Of a DNA stretch of 64,000 nt, positions 33,827 through 42,858 are shown piece after piece. Within the stretch, counting starts at the first letter, position 1. Each line of letters starts with the position of its first letter. Under the pieces are notes generated by a model. That model was not told the origin of the DNA, searched no databases, and saw nothing but the letters and a program-made list of their open reading frames with translations. Made by a program: the position numbers and the translations under genes. Source of the DNA: Massilia agrisoli (GTDB lineage Bacteria > Pseudomonadota > Gammaproteobacteria > Burkholderiales > Burkholderiaceae_D); the NCBI RefSeq assembly GCF_020831365.1, contig NZ_JAJHPV010000013.1:372001-436000 (forward strand), given 5' to 3'.

Positions 33827-36411
33827 CGCCTGCGAGCCTCGATACGGCGCGTACCGCGCTGTCCTTCCTTTCCCCGGACGACCGCGATGAGTGGATCCGC
33901 ATGGGCATGGCGCTCAAGGCCGAGTTTGGCGAAGACGCACGCGACCTGTGGCTGGAATGGGGAGCAAATTCCGATCGCTTCGATGCAAAGGCAGCCGCGG
34001 CATCGTGGCGCTCGTTCAAGCAGGGCGGAAAGATTGGCATCGGCAGCCTGTTCGCCGCGGCGAAGGATCGTGGCTTCCAGTTCGACAAGCCGACGGAACC
34101 GGTCTCTGCCGAGCAGCTGGCGGCTGACGCTGCGGCGCGTGCTGAAAGGGCCACCAAGGCTGAGGCTGATCGCCAGGCTCGCGCACTCGCTGCGTGCAAG
34201 CGTGCCGTGTCGCAGTGGCGAATGGCTGCTCCGCGAGGGGAGTCGCCATACCTGGCGCGCAAGCAGGTCGCAGCCGAGGCATGCCGTTACGAGGCCGATG
34301 GCGCGATCATCATCCCGATGGTGCGTTACGACCTTCAGCCTCCCGCATTGGTGGGCAAGCAGCTGATCAAGGCCGATGGCGAAAAGCGCTTCAGCGGCGG
34401 TATGGACCGCAGCGGCGCGGCGTGCCGGCTGGGCGACGAGCCCCTCGATGGCGACGACATTGGCATCGGTGAGGGCTACGCGACTTGCCTCACGCTGCGC
34501 ATGGCGACCGAGCACCGGCTGACCGTGTTTGTAGCGTTCGATGCGGGCGGGTTAGCCGGCGCCGCGCGCGTGCTGCGCCAGCTGTACCCATCGAGCCGCT
34601 TGGTGTTCTTCGCTGACGACGACTATCTTACTGGCGGCAAGGGCTTGGCCAAGGCGAACGCCGCAGCTGGGGAAGTCGGAAACGCCTCTGTGGTGCTGCC
34701 GATATTTACTGCAGCGCGCCGCGAGACGAAGAAGGACGACACGCTCCCGGCGCTGACCGATTTCAATGACCTGCACGTGGCCGAGTCGCTGGACATAGTG
34801 CGCGCCCAGGTGCAGGCCGGATTGGCGCAGGCCCCCGCGATCGCGGGAACGTCGCTCGACAGCGGCGAGATTCCGGCGCACTTTGATGAGGCTGCGCCTC
34901 CGACACCTCCTGCTGAGGGTGACCCGGCGGGTGTGGGAATCCCCACGCTCGAAAAGCTGCTCGACCACTTCTGCCTGATCTATCCGACGACGGACGTGTG
35001 GGACACCTTGCGCAAGCAGCGGCTGAAGAAATCCGGATTCACCGCATGGGTTGGCAAAGAGCTGGCGGCCAGCTGGGAGAAGGACCCGAAGCGGCGCACG
35101 ATCGCGCGCGAATCCCTCCCCACCCTGATAGGCGGCCGCGCCGTCGATGGCGGGGGCGGGGGCGGCAAGCTGGGCGAGATGCTCGACAACCTCACGCTAC
35201 TTCGCGGGACCGAGACGGTGTGGGATGCGATTGGCCAGCAGGTGATGTCACTGGGCGCGGTGCGAGCCGACTACACCGCCGAGCTGACGTCGAAATGGCA
35301 GGAACACTCGCTGCGCAAGACCATCGAAGCACGCAACCTGGTGTTCGATCCGACCCAGCAGGCCGACCCGGTCAGCCACGTGAACATCTTCCTCGGCTGG
35401 CCGCTCACGCCGAAATCGAACGCTGACCTGCTTGGTCCGATCCTCGCACTCCTTGAGTCGCTGTGCGGCGCTGAGGACAACGTCGACGACTGCGTCGTGT
35501 GGATTCTGCGCTGGCTGGCGTATCCGCTCCAGCACCCAGGCGCCAAGATGCAAACCGCGCTGCTGATGTTTGGCGAAAAGCAGGGGACCGGCAAGAGCCT
35601 GTTCTTCCAGGATGTGATCCTCCCGATCTTCGGCGAGTACGGCACCGTGGCCAGTCAGCACCAGCTGGACTCGAGCTTCACTGCCTGGCGCTCGCGCAAG
35701 CTGTTCGTGCTGTTCGAGGAGGTGCTGTCGCGCGACGACAAGTACAGCCACAACGGCACGCTCAAGTACATGATCACCGGCAAATCGATGAGCATCAACC
35801 AGAAGAACCTGCCGGAGCGCGACGAGCGGAACCACATGAACTCGGTGTTCCTGTCGAACGAGCCGCAGCCGATCCCGATCGAGCTGGAGGACCGGCGCTT
35901 CATGGTCATCGAGGCGCGAAAGAAACAGGCGCAGGAATTCTATGACGCGGTGTCTGCATCCATCGACAAGGGCGGCATCGAAGCGTTCTATCACTTCCTG
36001 CTCACGTTCCCGCTGGATGGGTTCAACGAACATACGAAGCCGCCGATGACGCTGGCGAAGGAACGCGTGATCGAGTTCGGTCTGAACGGCTGGATGTCCT
36101 TCCACCGCGCATGGAAGGACGGCTACCTGGCGGCCCCGTACTGCTCGTGCCTATCCGAAGACCTCTACATCATGTACCGCCGCTGGTGCGACAAGAGCGG
36201 GGAGAAGCCGCTGACGCTGTGCAAGTTCGCCGGCCTGATCGCCAGTCGGGAGCACAAGGTCAAGCGCAACGTGGCGGTCGGGAAGAAGGGCAAGACGACC
36301 AGGATGATCTTCGAGATCAAGAACCCGGATGAGAAGGACTCGGTCGAGCAGCAAATCGAACGTTTCCGTGACTTGGGCGACATCCGTGCGGACGGTGCAT
36401 TGCAGGGTTGA
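33823..36411 (+). CDS. Phage primase-helicase (PriCT-2 / Toprim / DUF5906)
   Basis: An 862-aa replication protein. Residues ~5-75 form a PriCT-2 domain (LSFLSPDDRDEWIRMGMALKAEF); residues ~95-330 hold a Toprim primase core with the acidic motifs GIGEGYATCLTLRMAT, VAFDAGGLAGAARVL and VFFADDDY. The C-terminal DUF5906 helicase has Walker A GEKQGTGKS at 584-592 and LFVLFEEVLSRDD as Walker B. It should unwind and prime phage DNA. Start ATG at 33823 overlaps the previous stop; a degenerate paralogue of the helicase half is at 28490-29200. Confidence 0.9.
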   Translation: MTPASLDTARTALSFLSPDDRDEWIRMGMALKAEFGEDARDLWLEWGANSDRFDAKAAAASWRSFKQGGKIGIGSLFAAAKDRGFQFDKPTEPVSAEQLAADAAARAERATKAEADRQARALAACKRAVSQWRMAAPRGESPYLARKQVAAEACRYEADGAIIIPMVRYDLQPPALVGKQLIKADGEKRFSGGMDRSGAACRLGDEPLDGDDIGIGEGYATCLTLRMATEHRLTVFVAFDAGGLAGAARVLRQLYPSSRLVFFADDDYLTGGKGLAKANAAAGEVGNASVVLPIFTAARRETKKDDTLPALTDFNDLHVAESLDIVRAQVQAGLAQAPAIAGTSLDSGEIPAHFDEAAPPTPPAEGDPAGVGIPTLEKLLDHFCLIYPTTDVWDTLRKQRLKKSGFTAWVGKELAASWEKDPKRRTIARESLPTLIGGRAVDGGGGGGKLGEMLDNLTLLRGTETVWDAIGQQVMSLGAVRADYTAELTSKWQEHSLRKTIEARNLVFDPTQQADPVSHVNIFLGWPLTPKSNADLLGPILALLESLCGAEDNVDDCVVWILRWLAYPLQHPGAKMQTALLMFGEKQGTGKSLFFQDVILPIFGEYGTVASQHQLDSSFTAWRSRKLFVLFEEVLSRDDKYSHNGTLKYMITGKSMSINQKNLPERDERNHMNSVFLSNEPQPIPIELEDRRFMVIEARKKQAQEFYDAVSASIDKGGIEAFYHFLLTFPLDGFNEHTKPPMTLAKERVIEFGLNGWMSFHRAWKDGYLAAPYCSCLSEDLYIMYRRWCDKSGEKPLTLCKFAGLIASREHKVKRNVAVGKKGKTTRMIFEIKNPDEKDSVEQQIERFRDLGDIRADGALQG

Positions 36412-36627
36412 GCAGGGTTGAAAACAAACCCTGCAACGCTGAAACCCGCATGAACAGAGGGATTTAGCAGGGTAGGTAGGGTTTGCCGGGTTTTGCGCAC
36501 ATATGCGCGAATTTTTGAGGCTGCTTGAACGCTTATTTTTTCTATCACCACATTAGAAACAACCCTGCATCCCTACATACCCTGCCAAGAGTGAGTGTTC
36601 ATGCGGGTTACAGCGTTGCAGGGTTTG
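36401..36627. repeat. Large inverted repeat, candidate replication origin
   Basis: Two 32-bp arms (36425-36456 and 36596-36627) are inverted copies with one mismatch. Ten bases further in on both sides, 15-bp arms (36467-36481 and 36571-36585) match with one mismatch, and weaker pairing continues to about 36491/36558. The centre holds GCGCA-CATA-TGCGC (36495-36508). The word GCAGGGTT occurs repeatedly in both directions. It sits immediately behind the primase-helicase gene and has no gene of its own. Confidence 0.7.
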
Positions 36628-36667
36628 AAAAGAACCCGGAAAAGCCTGCTCAAGGGACGGAGACAAG

Positions 36668-37423
36668 ATGAAGTTGAATGTGAAGACGAATTTTCCGGAC
36701 GTGGCGCGCCGCATCGAGGAGCTGGGGCGGCAAGGTACCTTCGCCGCGGCCGTGGCGCTGACTCGCTCGATGAAGGATGCCCAGGGCGCGATCAAGGACG
36801 AGATGCGTTCCGTGTTCGACAGGCCGACTGCGTTCGCTCTCAACGGCACGTTCACCAAGGGCGCGACCAAGAGCAACCTCGAGGCGCGCGTCTGGGTGAA
36901 GGACGATGCGTTCGGCAAGGGCACGCCAGCGGACCGCTTCCTCGGTCCACAGATCCACGGCGGCTCGCGCGCCCAGAAGGGTGCAGAGCGCATGCTCCAA
37001 CGTGCTGGCCTGCTGCCTGCTGGCTGGTACGCGGTTCCGGCCGTGGGCGCGCAGCTGGATGGTTACGGCAACGTGAAGCGCAGCCAGGTGGTGCAGATTC
37101 TGTCCCAGCTCAAGCTCCAGCGCGGCGCCGGCTTCGAGTCCCGCGCCACTGGCAGCGCCAGGTCAGCGCGCACGATCGCGCGACAGGGCGTCACCTACTT
37201 CGCGCTGCCGAAGGCGACACGTGGGCTGCAACCCGGCATCTACCTGAAGCGCAGGTTCGCGCACGGCTCGGCCATCCGGCCGGTGTTCATCTTCGTCGAC
37301 GCCGTCCGGTACCAGCCGCGCCTCAAGTTCTTCGACGTCGGTCAGACCGCCGCGGAGCACAGCTTCTTCGGCCACTTCCACACAGAGGTAGAGAAGGCGA
37401 TCGCAACGGCACGATTGAAGTGA
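36668..37423 (+). CDS. Minor tail protein Z-like phage protein
   Basis: A 251-aa protein. The opening (MKLNVKTNFPDVARRIEELGRQGTFAAAVALTRSMKDAQGAIKDEM then RSVFDRPTAFALNG) fits the Minor_tail_Z pattern: N-terminal helix, a segment in which all Ala-rich helices lead to FxRPTxxxLN. In this phage it lies upstream of the terminase rather than in the tail block. GGAG lies 8 nt before the ATG. An alternative reading frame running through the same DNA is not coding. Confidence 0.65.
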   Translation: MKLNVKTNFPDVARRIEELGRQGTFAAAVALTRSMKDAQGAIKDEMRSVFDRPTAFALNGTFTKGATKSNLEARVWVKDDAFGKGTPADRFLGPQIHGGSRAQKGAERMLQRAGLLPAGWYAVPAVGAQLDGYGNVKRSQVVQILSQLKLQRGAGFESRATGSARSARTIARQGVTYFALPKATRGLQPGIYLKRRFAHGSAIRPVFIFVDAVRYQPRLKFFDVGQTAAEHSFFGHFHTEVEKAIATARLK

Positions 37424-37479
37424 CGAGTTCAAGAATTATCCGCGTCGGCCGGCTGCCGTCATATTTTGGAGAAGATGCA

Positions 37480-37725
37480 ATGATCGATTTGGGACGCACG
37501 TACAAGGACAAGATCACCGGGTTCGAAGGAGTCGCGACTGGCTTCGTCCGTTACATCAGCGGCTGCAACCAGGCGCTGCTCTCACCGCGTGTCGGTGGCG
37601 ACGGCGCTCTGCGTGAGGCGCAGTGGTTCGATCAGCAGCGACTCGACCCAGTATCGCAATACCCAGTTGTTGCCTTGGACAATGGCGCGTCCCCAGGATG
37701 CGATCGCGCGGGGCCGAAGCGCTAA
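37480..37725 (+). CDS. Small phage protein (81 aa)
   Basis: An 81-aa protein starting at 37480 with GGAG upstream. The start MIDLGRTYKDKITGFEGVAT and the WFDQQRL segment suggest a small beta-barrel (SH3-like) fold. Similar small proteins sit upstream of terminase genes in related phages. Function unknown. Confidence 0.65.
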   Translation: MIDLGRTYKDKITGFEGVATGFVRYISGCNQALLSPRVGGDGALREAQWFDQQRLDPVSQYPVVALDNGASPGCDRAGPKR

Positions 37726-37851
37726 CCAACCCCACCCCCGGGTGTTAGGTTCTTCCCGGGGTGTAGCTGGCAAGGGTAATTCAGGCCCCGTCAGTGCACT
37801 AGCGGGTGCCAAAAGTATTTCCTGACAAATAACCTTACAAGCAACAAAAAC
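37726..37851. other. Intergenic region ahead of terminase, candidate cos site
   Basis: The 126 bp between the small gene and the Nu1-like gene are non-coding. The first part is very GC-rich with a dyad (CCCCCGGG ... CCCGGGG within 37733-37762); the rest is AT-richer. With a lambda-type terminase, cos is expected just upstream of the small subunit gene, so this is the natural place. No base-level proof. Confidence 0.35.
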
Positions 37852-38409
37852 ATGCCGAACCTGACAACTATCGCCGACTGGGCCAAGACGCTGGGCATCT
37901 CCCGCCAGTCCGGGTACGACGCCATCACCCGCTGCGGGATCCCGGTGGACGATGGCAAGGTCGACCCGGAGTACGCGACGCACCTGTACCAGAAGCACAC
38001 CAGGCCGCGTGCCAACGGCCAGCGCAAGGACGGCATTGCCCATGGCGCGCCGTCCGCTTCTCCGGCGGGTGCGGGAGGTGCGGAGCCGCTGACCAAGGTG
38101 CCTAGCTATGACGCGAGCCGCGCCCGGCGCGAGGCGGCGGAGGCCCAGCTGGCCGAGATGAAACAGGCGGAGATGGCCGGCAAGTTCCTGCTGAAGGATG
38201 ACGTCGAGTCGCAGCTGTTCGAGATTGCGCGCGCGCTGCGCGATGGGTTGACGAACTGTGCGCGCCGTATCGCCGCTGACGTCGCGGCCTTATCGACGGC
38301 CGAGGAGTGCGAGGTGGCGATCGACCGCGAGCACCGGGCCCTGCTCGACAGTATGTCGCATTCGTTGGGCGCTAAGCTGGGCCTGGCCGTCGACGAGGTA
38401 TCTGCATGA
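37852..38409 (+). CDS. Terminase small subunit (Nu1-like)
   Basis: A 185-aa protein with an N-terminal winged HTH (ADWAKTLGISRQSGYDAITRCGIPVDDGKVD) and a long helical part (RREAAEAQLAEMKQAEMAGKFLLKDDVESQLFEIARALRDGL), the standard Nu1 layout. It should bind cos and recruit the large subunit. Its stop overlaps the large-subunit start by 4 bp. Confidence 0.85.
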   Translation: MPNLTTIADWAKTLGISRQSGYDAITRCGIPVDDGKVDPEYATHLYQKHTRPRANGQRKDGIAHGAPSASPAGAGGAEPLTKVPSYDASRARREAAEAQLAEMKQAEMAGKFLLKDDVESQLFEIARALRDGLTNCARRIAADVAALSTAEECEVAIDREHRALLDSMSHSLGAKLGLAVDEVSA

Positions 38410-40403
38410 TCGGACTGGCGCCAGCTGCCGAAGTCATCCGCCCGGCATTCGCGCGCGGCCTGGAGCCGGACCCGAACCTCACCGTGGACGAGTGGGCCGA
38501 GCGTTACATGGTGATCCCGAAGAGCGCCGGCACGAGCGAGTACGGCAAGTACCGCGGTGCGCGCACGCCGCACGCGCGCCAGGTCATGCGGGCGCTGTCG
38601 AATGCCCACCCGTGCAAACGCGTGGCGGTCATGGGCGCGTCGCAGATGCTGAAGACCCAGGTGGGCCTGAACTGGTTCGGGTCGACCGTGCACCAGTCGC
38701 CGTCCAACTTCCTGTGGATCCTGCCGACAGGGAAGCTGGCCAAGCGTGCATCGGCGCGCGTGGCCAAGACCATTGAGGCGGTACCGGAGTTGGCCGAGCG
38801 CGTTGCCGCGCCGCGGTCGCGCGATTCGATCAACACGCTCGACACCAAGGAATACATCGGCGGCGCGCTGACGGTGGTGACCGCCGGCGCCGCTGCCAAC
38901 CTGTCGGAACTGTCGGCTAGGTACGTACTGTTCGATGAGGTCGACCGTTCGGAAGGCAACGTGCAGGGGGAGGGCGACCCGGTCGCGCTGGCCGAGGCGC
39001 GCCAGACCACCTTCGAACGCAACCGCAAGAGCTACTTCCCCAGCTCCCCGAAAACCAAGGGCTCGTCGATCATTGAGGCGTTGTACCTGCAAGGCACGCA
39101 GCATGAAGCGCTGGCCGACTGCGTGCACTGCGGCCATGCTCAGCCGCTCGTGTTCGAACGGCTGCAGCTGGACGACTCCGGCCAGGCGGTCTACCCGTGC
39201 TGCGAGTGCGGCGCCTGCATGTACGAAACGGACAAGACGCGCATGTTCGCGCGCGGCGCCTGGTCGGAGGGCGTAGTCGGCGACGGCGAGACGGAAAGCT
39301 TCACGATCAACGGAATGTTCCTGCCATACGGCTGGTTCTCCTGGCTGGGCCTGCTGCGCGAGTATGAGGCGGCGAAGGCCAAGCTGGACGAGGGCAGTGA
39401 CGAACTGATGATCACGTTCTACAACACGCGCCTGGCGCGCTCGTGGGAGCGCAAGAAAGAGCAGACCAAGGCCAGCGAACTGCAGGCGCGCGCTGAGCCG
39501 TACAAGCTCGGCACGGTGCCGAAGGGCGCGCTGATCCTCACCGCGACCGTGGATACGCAGCCTGATCGCTTGGAGCTGAAGGTAACCGGCTGGGGCGAAG
39601 GGCTCGAGGCGTGGATCGTCGACTACCAGATCATCTTCTCGCCGCCAACCGAGCAGGCAACCTGGGGCCGGCTCGACGAGATGCTGCTCGCGCGCTACCT
39701 GCACGCCGGCGGCCGGATGCTGCCGATCTCAGCCACCTTGATCGACTCGGGCGGCGCCAATACGCACGATGTCTATAACTTCACACGGACGCGCCAACAC
39801 CGGCACGTGTATGCGATCAAGGGCGCATCGACCCTGAACAAGCCTATCCTCAGCGCCAAGCCATCGTTGGTCGACGTCAACTGGATGGGCAAGAGCGTGC
39901 CCCATGGAGCCAAGTTGTGGTTGATCGGTACTGACACCGCCAAGGATTACCTCGCCGCGCGCTACCACCTCGCCAATGGTCCGGGCGCCATCCATTTCCC
40001 TGCCGACCTGCCCACCGAGTATTACGAGCAGCTAACCGCTGAATTCTGCGTGACCGTGTTCAAGCGCGGGCGCAAGGTGCGGGTCTGGGAAAAGAAGAAG
40101 AACGATCGCAATGAGGCGGGCGACCTGATGGTCTACAGCGTAGCGGCGGCGCACTACCTTGGCCTGCACAAGAAAACGCCCGCGCAGTGGAAGTCGGTGC
40201 GCGACTTCGTCGACCCGCAGACGCGTGACCTGTTCGCGGAGCCACCGGCGCCAGGTACCGCTGATGCCGCCGCCGCGCCCGTCGCTACGCTGGCAAACCC
40301 CGTAGTTCCTCCAGTAGAACAGCAACCAACCGACACATGGCAAACACCGAAGCCCGCGCACACCACGAACACGCCACGCCGCCCATCAGGGAGGCAGTGG
40401 TGA
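38406..40403 (+). CDS. Terminase large subunit (lambda GpA family)
   Basis: A 665-aa packaging ATPase/nuclease of the GpA family: TVDEWAERYMVIPKSAGTSEYGKYR, HPCKRVAVMGASQMLKTQ (Walker A-like), YVLFDEVDRSEG (Walker B with DE), a Cys cluster CVHCGHAQ...CCECGA, and a C-terminal nuclease region with TVDTQPDRLELKVTGWG. It cuts concatemers at cos and packages DNA into the prohead. GTGA overlap with the next gene. Confidence 0.94.
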   Translation: MIGLAPAAEVIRPAFARGLEPDPNLTVDEWAERYMVIPKSAGTSEYGKYRGARTPHARQVMRALSNAHPCKRVAVMGASQMLKTQVGLNWFGSTVHQSPSNFLWILPTGKLAKRASARVAKTIEAVPELAERVAAPRSRDSINTLDTKEYIGGALTVVTAGAAANLSELSARYVLFDEVDRSEGNVQGEGDPVALAEARQTTFERNRKSYFPSSPKTKGSSIIEALYLQGTQHEALADCVHCGHAQPLVFERLQLDDSGQAVYPCCECGACMYETDKTRMFARGAWSEGVVGDGETESFTINGMFLPYGWFSWLGLLREYEAAKAKLDEGSDELMITFYNTRLARSWERKKEQTKASELQARAEPYKLGTVPKGALILTATVDTQPDRLELKVTGWGEGLEAWIVDYQIIFSPPTEQATWGRLDEMLLARYLHAGGRMLPISATLIDSGGANTHDVYNFTRTRQHRHVYAIKGASTLNKPILSAKPSLVDVNWMGKSVPHGAKLWLIGTDTAKDYLAARYHLANGPGAIHFPADLPTEYYEQLTAEFCVTVFKRGRKVRVWEKKKNDRNEAGDLMVYSVAAAHYLGLHKKTPAQWKSVRDFVDPQTRDLFAEPPAPGTADAAAAPVATLANPVVPPVEQQPTDTWQTPKPAHTTNTPRRPSGRQW

Positions 40404-40714
40404 CCCCATCGCTATTCACCCCCGACCTGGTTGACGCGATCTTCGAGTACATCGTCTCCGAGTTCCCGGAAATGCGGGAACGGATGTCCGAGATGAAGGA
40501 GTGCACGCGCAAGGAATTCAGCGGGATTGAGACCTATATTCCGCGCCGCTCGATAGCTGAGCGTGAGCGAATCGCTGGGGAAGTGCTGGTCCTCTTCAAC
40601 GGACGCAACGCCACCGAAATCGCCCGGCGCCTCAATATCAGCCGCGCAACCGTGTACAGGATCATCAAGCAGGACGGGGAGAAAAAAATACCGTCTCAGT
40701 TTTCCGAGAATTGA
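40400..40714 (+). CDS. Mor-family transcription activator
   Basis: A 104-aa regulator. The C-terminal HTH (RIAGEVLVLFNGRNATEIARRLNISRATVYRIIKQ) is that of the Mor/C family, which in phage Mu activates middle and late promoters. I chose the GTG at 40400, with GGGAGG 6 nt upstream and a GTGA overlap with the terminase stop, over an ATG at 40337 without a ribosome site. Its location inside a lambda-type packaging block is unusual. The 29-bp dyad repeat covers its last codons, which suggests autoregulation. Confidence 0.8.
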   Translation: MTPSLFTPDLVDAIFEYIVSEFPEMRERMSEMKECTRKEFSGIETYIPRRSIAERERIAGEVLVLFNGRNATEIARRLNISRATVYRIIKQDGEKKIPSQFSEN

Positions 40715-40721
40715 GACAGTC
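40693..40721. repeat. 29-bp dyad element, copy 1
   Basis: GTCTCAGTT (40693-40701), loop TTCCGAG, AATTGAGAC (40709-40717), then AGTC. 28 of 29 bases equal copy 2 at 45214-45242. It overlaps the end of the Mor-like gene and ends 20 bp before the gpW-like start codon (40742). Confidence 0.9.
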
Positions 40722-40741
40722 TTGTCGCTACCCTTGGCGGC

Positions 40742-40954
40742 ATGGCCCTCACTCACAAAGACCTCGACGCGCTAGACGCCGCAATCGCCTCCGGCACCTT
40801 GTCGGTGGAGTTTGACGGCCGGCGCATGACCTACCAATCGACTGGCGCACTGATCGAAGCGCGCAACCACGTCTCGCGGGTGGTCAACTCATCTGCGACA
40901 AACCGCGGTCCGGCCACATTCCGGTTCAACTTCACCACGTCCAGGGGCGACTGA
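40742..40954 (+). CDS. gpW-like head-tail joining protein
   Basis: A 70-aa protein similar in size and plan to lambda gpW: helix (THKDLDALDAAIASG), beta hairpin (LSVEFDGRRMTYQS), helix (TGALIEARNHVSRVV), basic tail. gpW joins the filled head to the tail connector. Its stop overlaps the portal start codon. Confidence 0.8.
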   Translation: MALTHKDLDALDAAIASGTLSVEFDGRRMTYQSTGALIEARNHVSRVVNSSATNRGPATFRFNFTTSRGD

Positions 40955-42423
40955 TGCCGAACATTCTTGATCGGGTCGTCGGCTGGGTCAGCCCGCGCGC
41001 GGGCATCGCTCGCTATTTCGACCGGCAGCGGCTGGCCCGCGCATATGAGGCCGCCAGCCCGCGTGACCCATGGCGCCCGCGCCGCGCCGGCGCCAGCGCG
41101 AATGCCGATCACCAGGAAGACGCGCGCACGCTGCGCATCAAAGCGCGCGCCCTGGTGCAAAACGTACCATACATCCGTGCCGGCCTGGAAGGCTTGGCCG
41201 CCGCTACGGTCGGCACCGGCATCATGCCGCGCGCCACCGGTCGGGAAAAGGAAACGATCAACACGCTGTTCACGGCCTGGAGCAAGGTTTGCGACGCGGA
41301 CGGCCGCCTCGACTACTTCGGCATGACAAAAGCGGCCAGTGTCGCGATCGATCAGGACGGCGAGGTGATGGTACGTCTGCGCTGGCGCCGTCCCACCGAC
41401 GACCTGCCCGTGCCGCTGCAGCTGCAATTGCTGGAAATCGACTGGCTTGACGATACCCGGGACGGCACCTACAACGGCAATCAAATCGTCCAGGGCATCG
41501 AATACAACCTGCTCGGCGCGGTCGCTGCTTACTGGCTGTGGGACCAGCACCCCGGCGACGTGTCCTCCAAGCGCGGGCGCAAGGCGCAGAGCAAGCGAGT
41601 CCCGGCGAAGGAGATCATCCACCTGTTCAATGCGGAGCGCCCAGGGCAGGGCAGGGGCTTCACGCGCTTTGCACCGGTCATCACGAGGGTGCGCGACCTC
41701 CAGCTGTACGAGGACGCCGAATTATCGCGCAAGAACCTGGAGACGCGCCTGAGCGTGCTGGCCAGCGGCGACATGAGCGCCATGGAAAATCCGGCTTCCC
41801 ACGGCGATGGCGGCGGTGCGCAGGCAACCGGCGCGCGTGACCTGGGCGAGCTGGGTGGCGGCACTATCTTCGGCATGCCGGCCGGGATGAACTTCACCGT
41901 GGTCGAGCCGAAGGCCGCGCCCGGGTACGTAGATTACGTAAAGTACAACCTTCATCTCATAGCAGCCGGCATCGGGGTGCCGTACGAGATGCTGACCGGT
42001 GACATGAGTGGCGTGAACTTTTCCAGCGCGCGCGTGCGCCTGCTGGACTTCCGCCGCGCTGTTCAGCAGACGCAGTGGCTGGTGCTGATCCCGAAGCTGC
42101 TGGTGCCGATCCATGCAGCCTTCATCGAAGCCGCCTTCCTTGCAGGGAAGATCACGAGCCGTGATACATCAGTCGACTTCAGCCCGCCGAAGTGGGACTA
42201 CGTCAATCCCGAACAGGATGTGAAGGCCGACCAGGCGGAGATCGGAGCTGGCCTGTCCACACTCAGCGAAAAGTTGCGCCAGCGCGGCTACAACCCCGAT
42301 GACGTTATGGCGGAGTGGAAGTCCGACTTCGATAAGTTGAAACAATTAGGCATCCTCGAAACAATGCTGTTCATGCAGAAGGGGAACCTCCCCACGCCGC
42401 CCGCGGACGGGAAGTCCGAATAG
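40954..42423 (+). CDS. Portal protein (lambda gpB family)
   Basis: A 489-aa portal protein with the lambda-type blocks LARAYEAASPRDPWRPRRAG, YIRAGLEGLAAATVGTGI, LLEIDWLD, GIEYNLLGAVAAYWLW and GIGVPYEMLTGDMSGVNFSSARVRLLDFRR. It forms the dodecameric entry ring of the head. Complete length. Unlike lambda, the next gene is not the protease but a set of accessory genes. Confidence 0.95.
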   Translation: MPNILDRVVGWVSPRAGIARYFDRQRLARAYEAASPRDPWRPRRAGASANADHQEDARTLRIKARALVQNVPYIRAGLEGLAAATVGTGIMPRATGREKETINTLFTAWSKVCDADGRLDYFGMTKAASVAIDQDGEVMVRLRWRRPTDDLPVPLQLQLLEIDWLDDTRDGTYNGNQIVQGIEYNLLGAVAAYWLWDQHPGDVSSKRGRKAQSKRVPAKEIIHLFNAERPGQGRGFTRFAPVITRVRDLQLYEDAELSRKNLETRLSVLASGDMSAMENPASHGDGGGAQATGARDLGELGGGTIFGMPAGMNFTVVEPKAAPGYVDYVKYNLHLIAAGIGVPYEMLTGDMSGVNFSSARVRLLDFRRAVQQTQWLVLIPKLLVPIHAAFIEAAFLAGKITSRDTSVDFSPPKWDYVNPEQDVKADQAEIGAGLSTLSEKLRQRGYNPDDVMAEWKSDFDKLKQLGILETMLFMQKGNLPTPPADGKSE

Positions 42424-42474
42424 CGTCCGACCGAACTTATGGGCTGAGCGCCCCGAATTTACAAGGAAAATATC

Positions 42475-42855
42475 ATGGCAAAACACGTTCACGCCGACGT
42501 TTTAGACGGTGGGCTTAACGCGATCAAAAATGGCGCAATCAAGATGCTGTTGATTTCGGCCTACGCAGCTGGGGACAGCTATGCCACCGTGACCGGAAAC
42601 AAGCTGGCCGAAGCCACGATGGCGTCGGGCGACTTCACGCTGGCATCAGCTGGCAGCAATCGCACCCTGACCACTGCGGCCAAATCGGCGGACGCGACCG
42701 CGTCGGCAGCTGGGTCGCCTGATCTTCACATCGCGTTCACCGACGGCGCGGCCAAGGTCCTGTGGGTTACCGACGAAACCAGTAATCAGGCGATCACCAG
42801 TGGCAACCCGGTGGACTTCCCGCCCCTGGTCTATACATCGAACCAGCCGACCTAA
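42475..42855 (+). CDS. Phage structural-type protein (126 aa)
   Basis: A 126-aa protein rich in Ala, Thr and Ser (MAKHVHADVLDGGLNAIKNG; FTDGAAKVLWVTDETSNQAI), beta-rich, resembling small virion proteins of Burkholderiales phages. AAGGA precedes the start. It begins the accessory block between portal and capsid. Confidence 0.7.
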   Translation: MAKHVHADVLDGGLNAIKNGAIKMLLISAYAAGDSYATVTGNKLAEATMASGDFTLASAGSNRTLTTAAKSADATASAAGSPDLHIAFTDGAAKVLWVTDETSNQAITSGNPVDFPPLVYTSNQPT

Positions 42856-42858
42856 GCC

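Noticed and set aside
36595-37479. Coding in the frame that runs through the gpZ-like gene on the same strand
   Set aside because: Only its last part (37480-37725) has a ribosome site and protein-like sequence; the rest is an Arg-rich shadow that starts inside the inverted repeat.
38106-39704. A 532-codon minus-strand frame opposite the terminase large subunit
   Set aside because: Shadow of the terminase gene; no ribosome site or domain.
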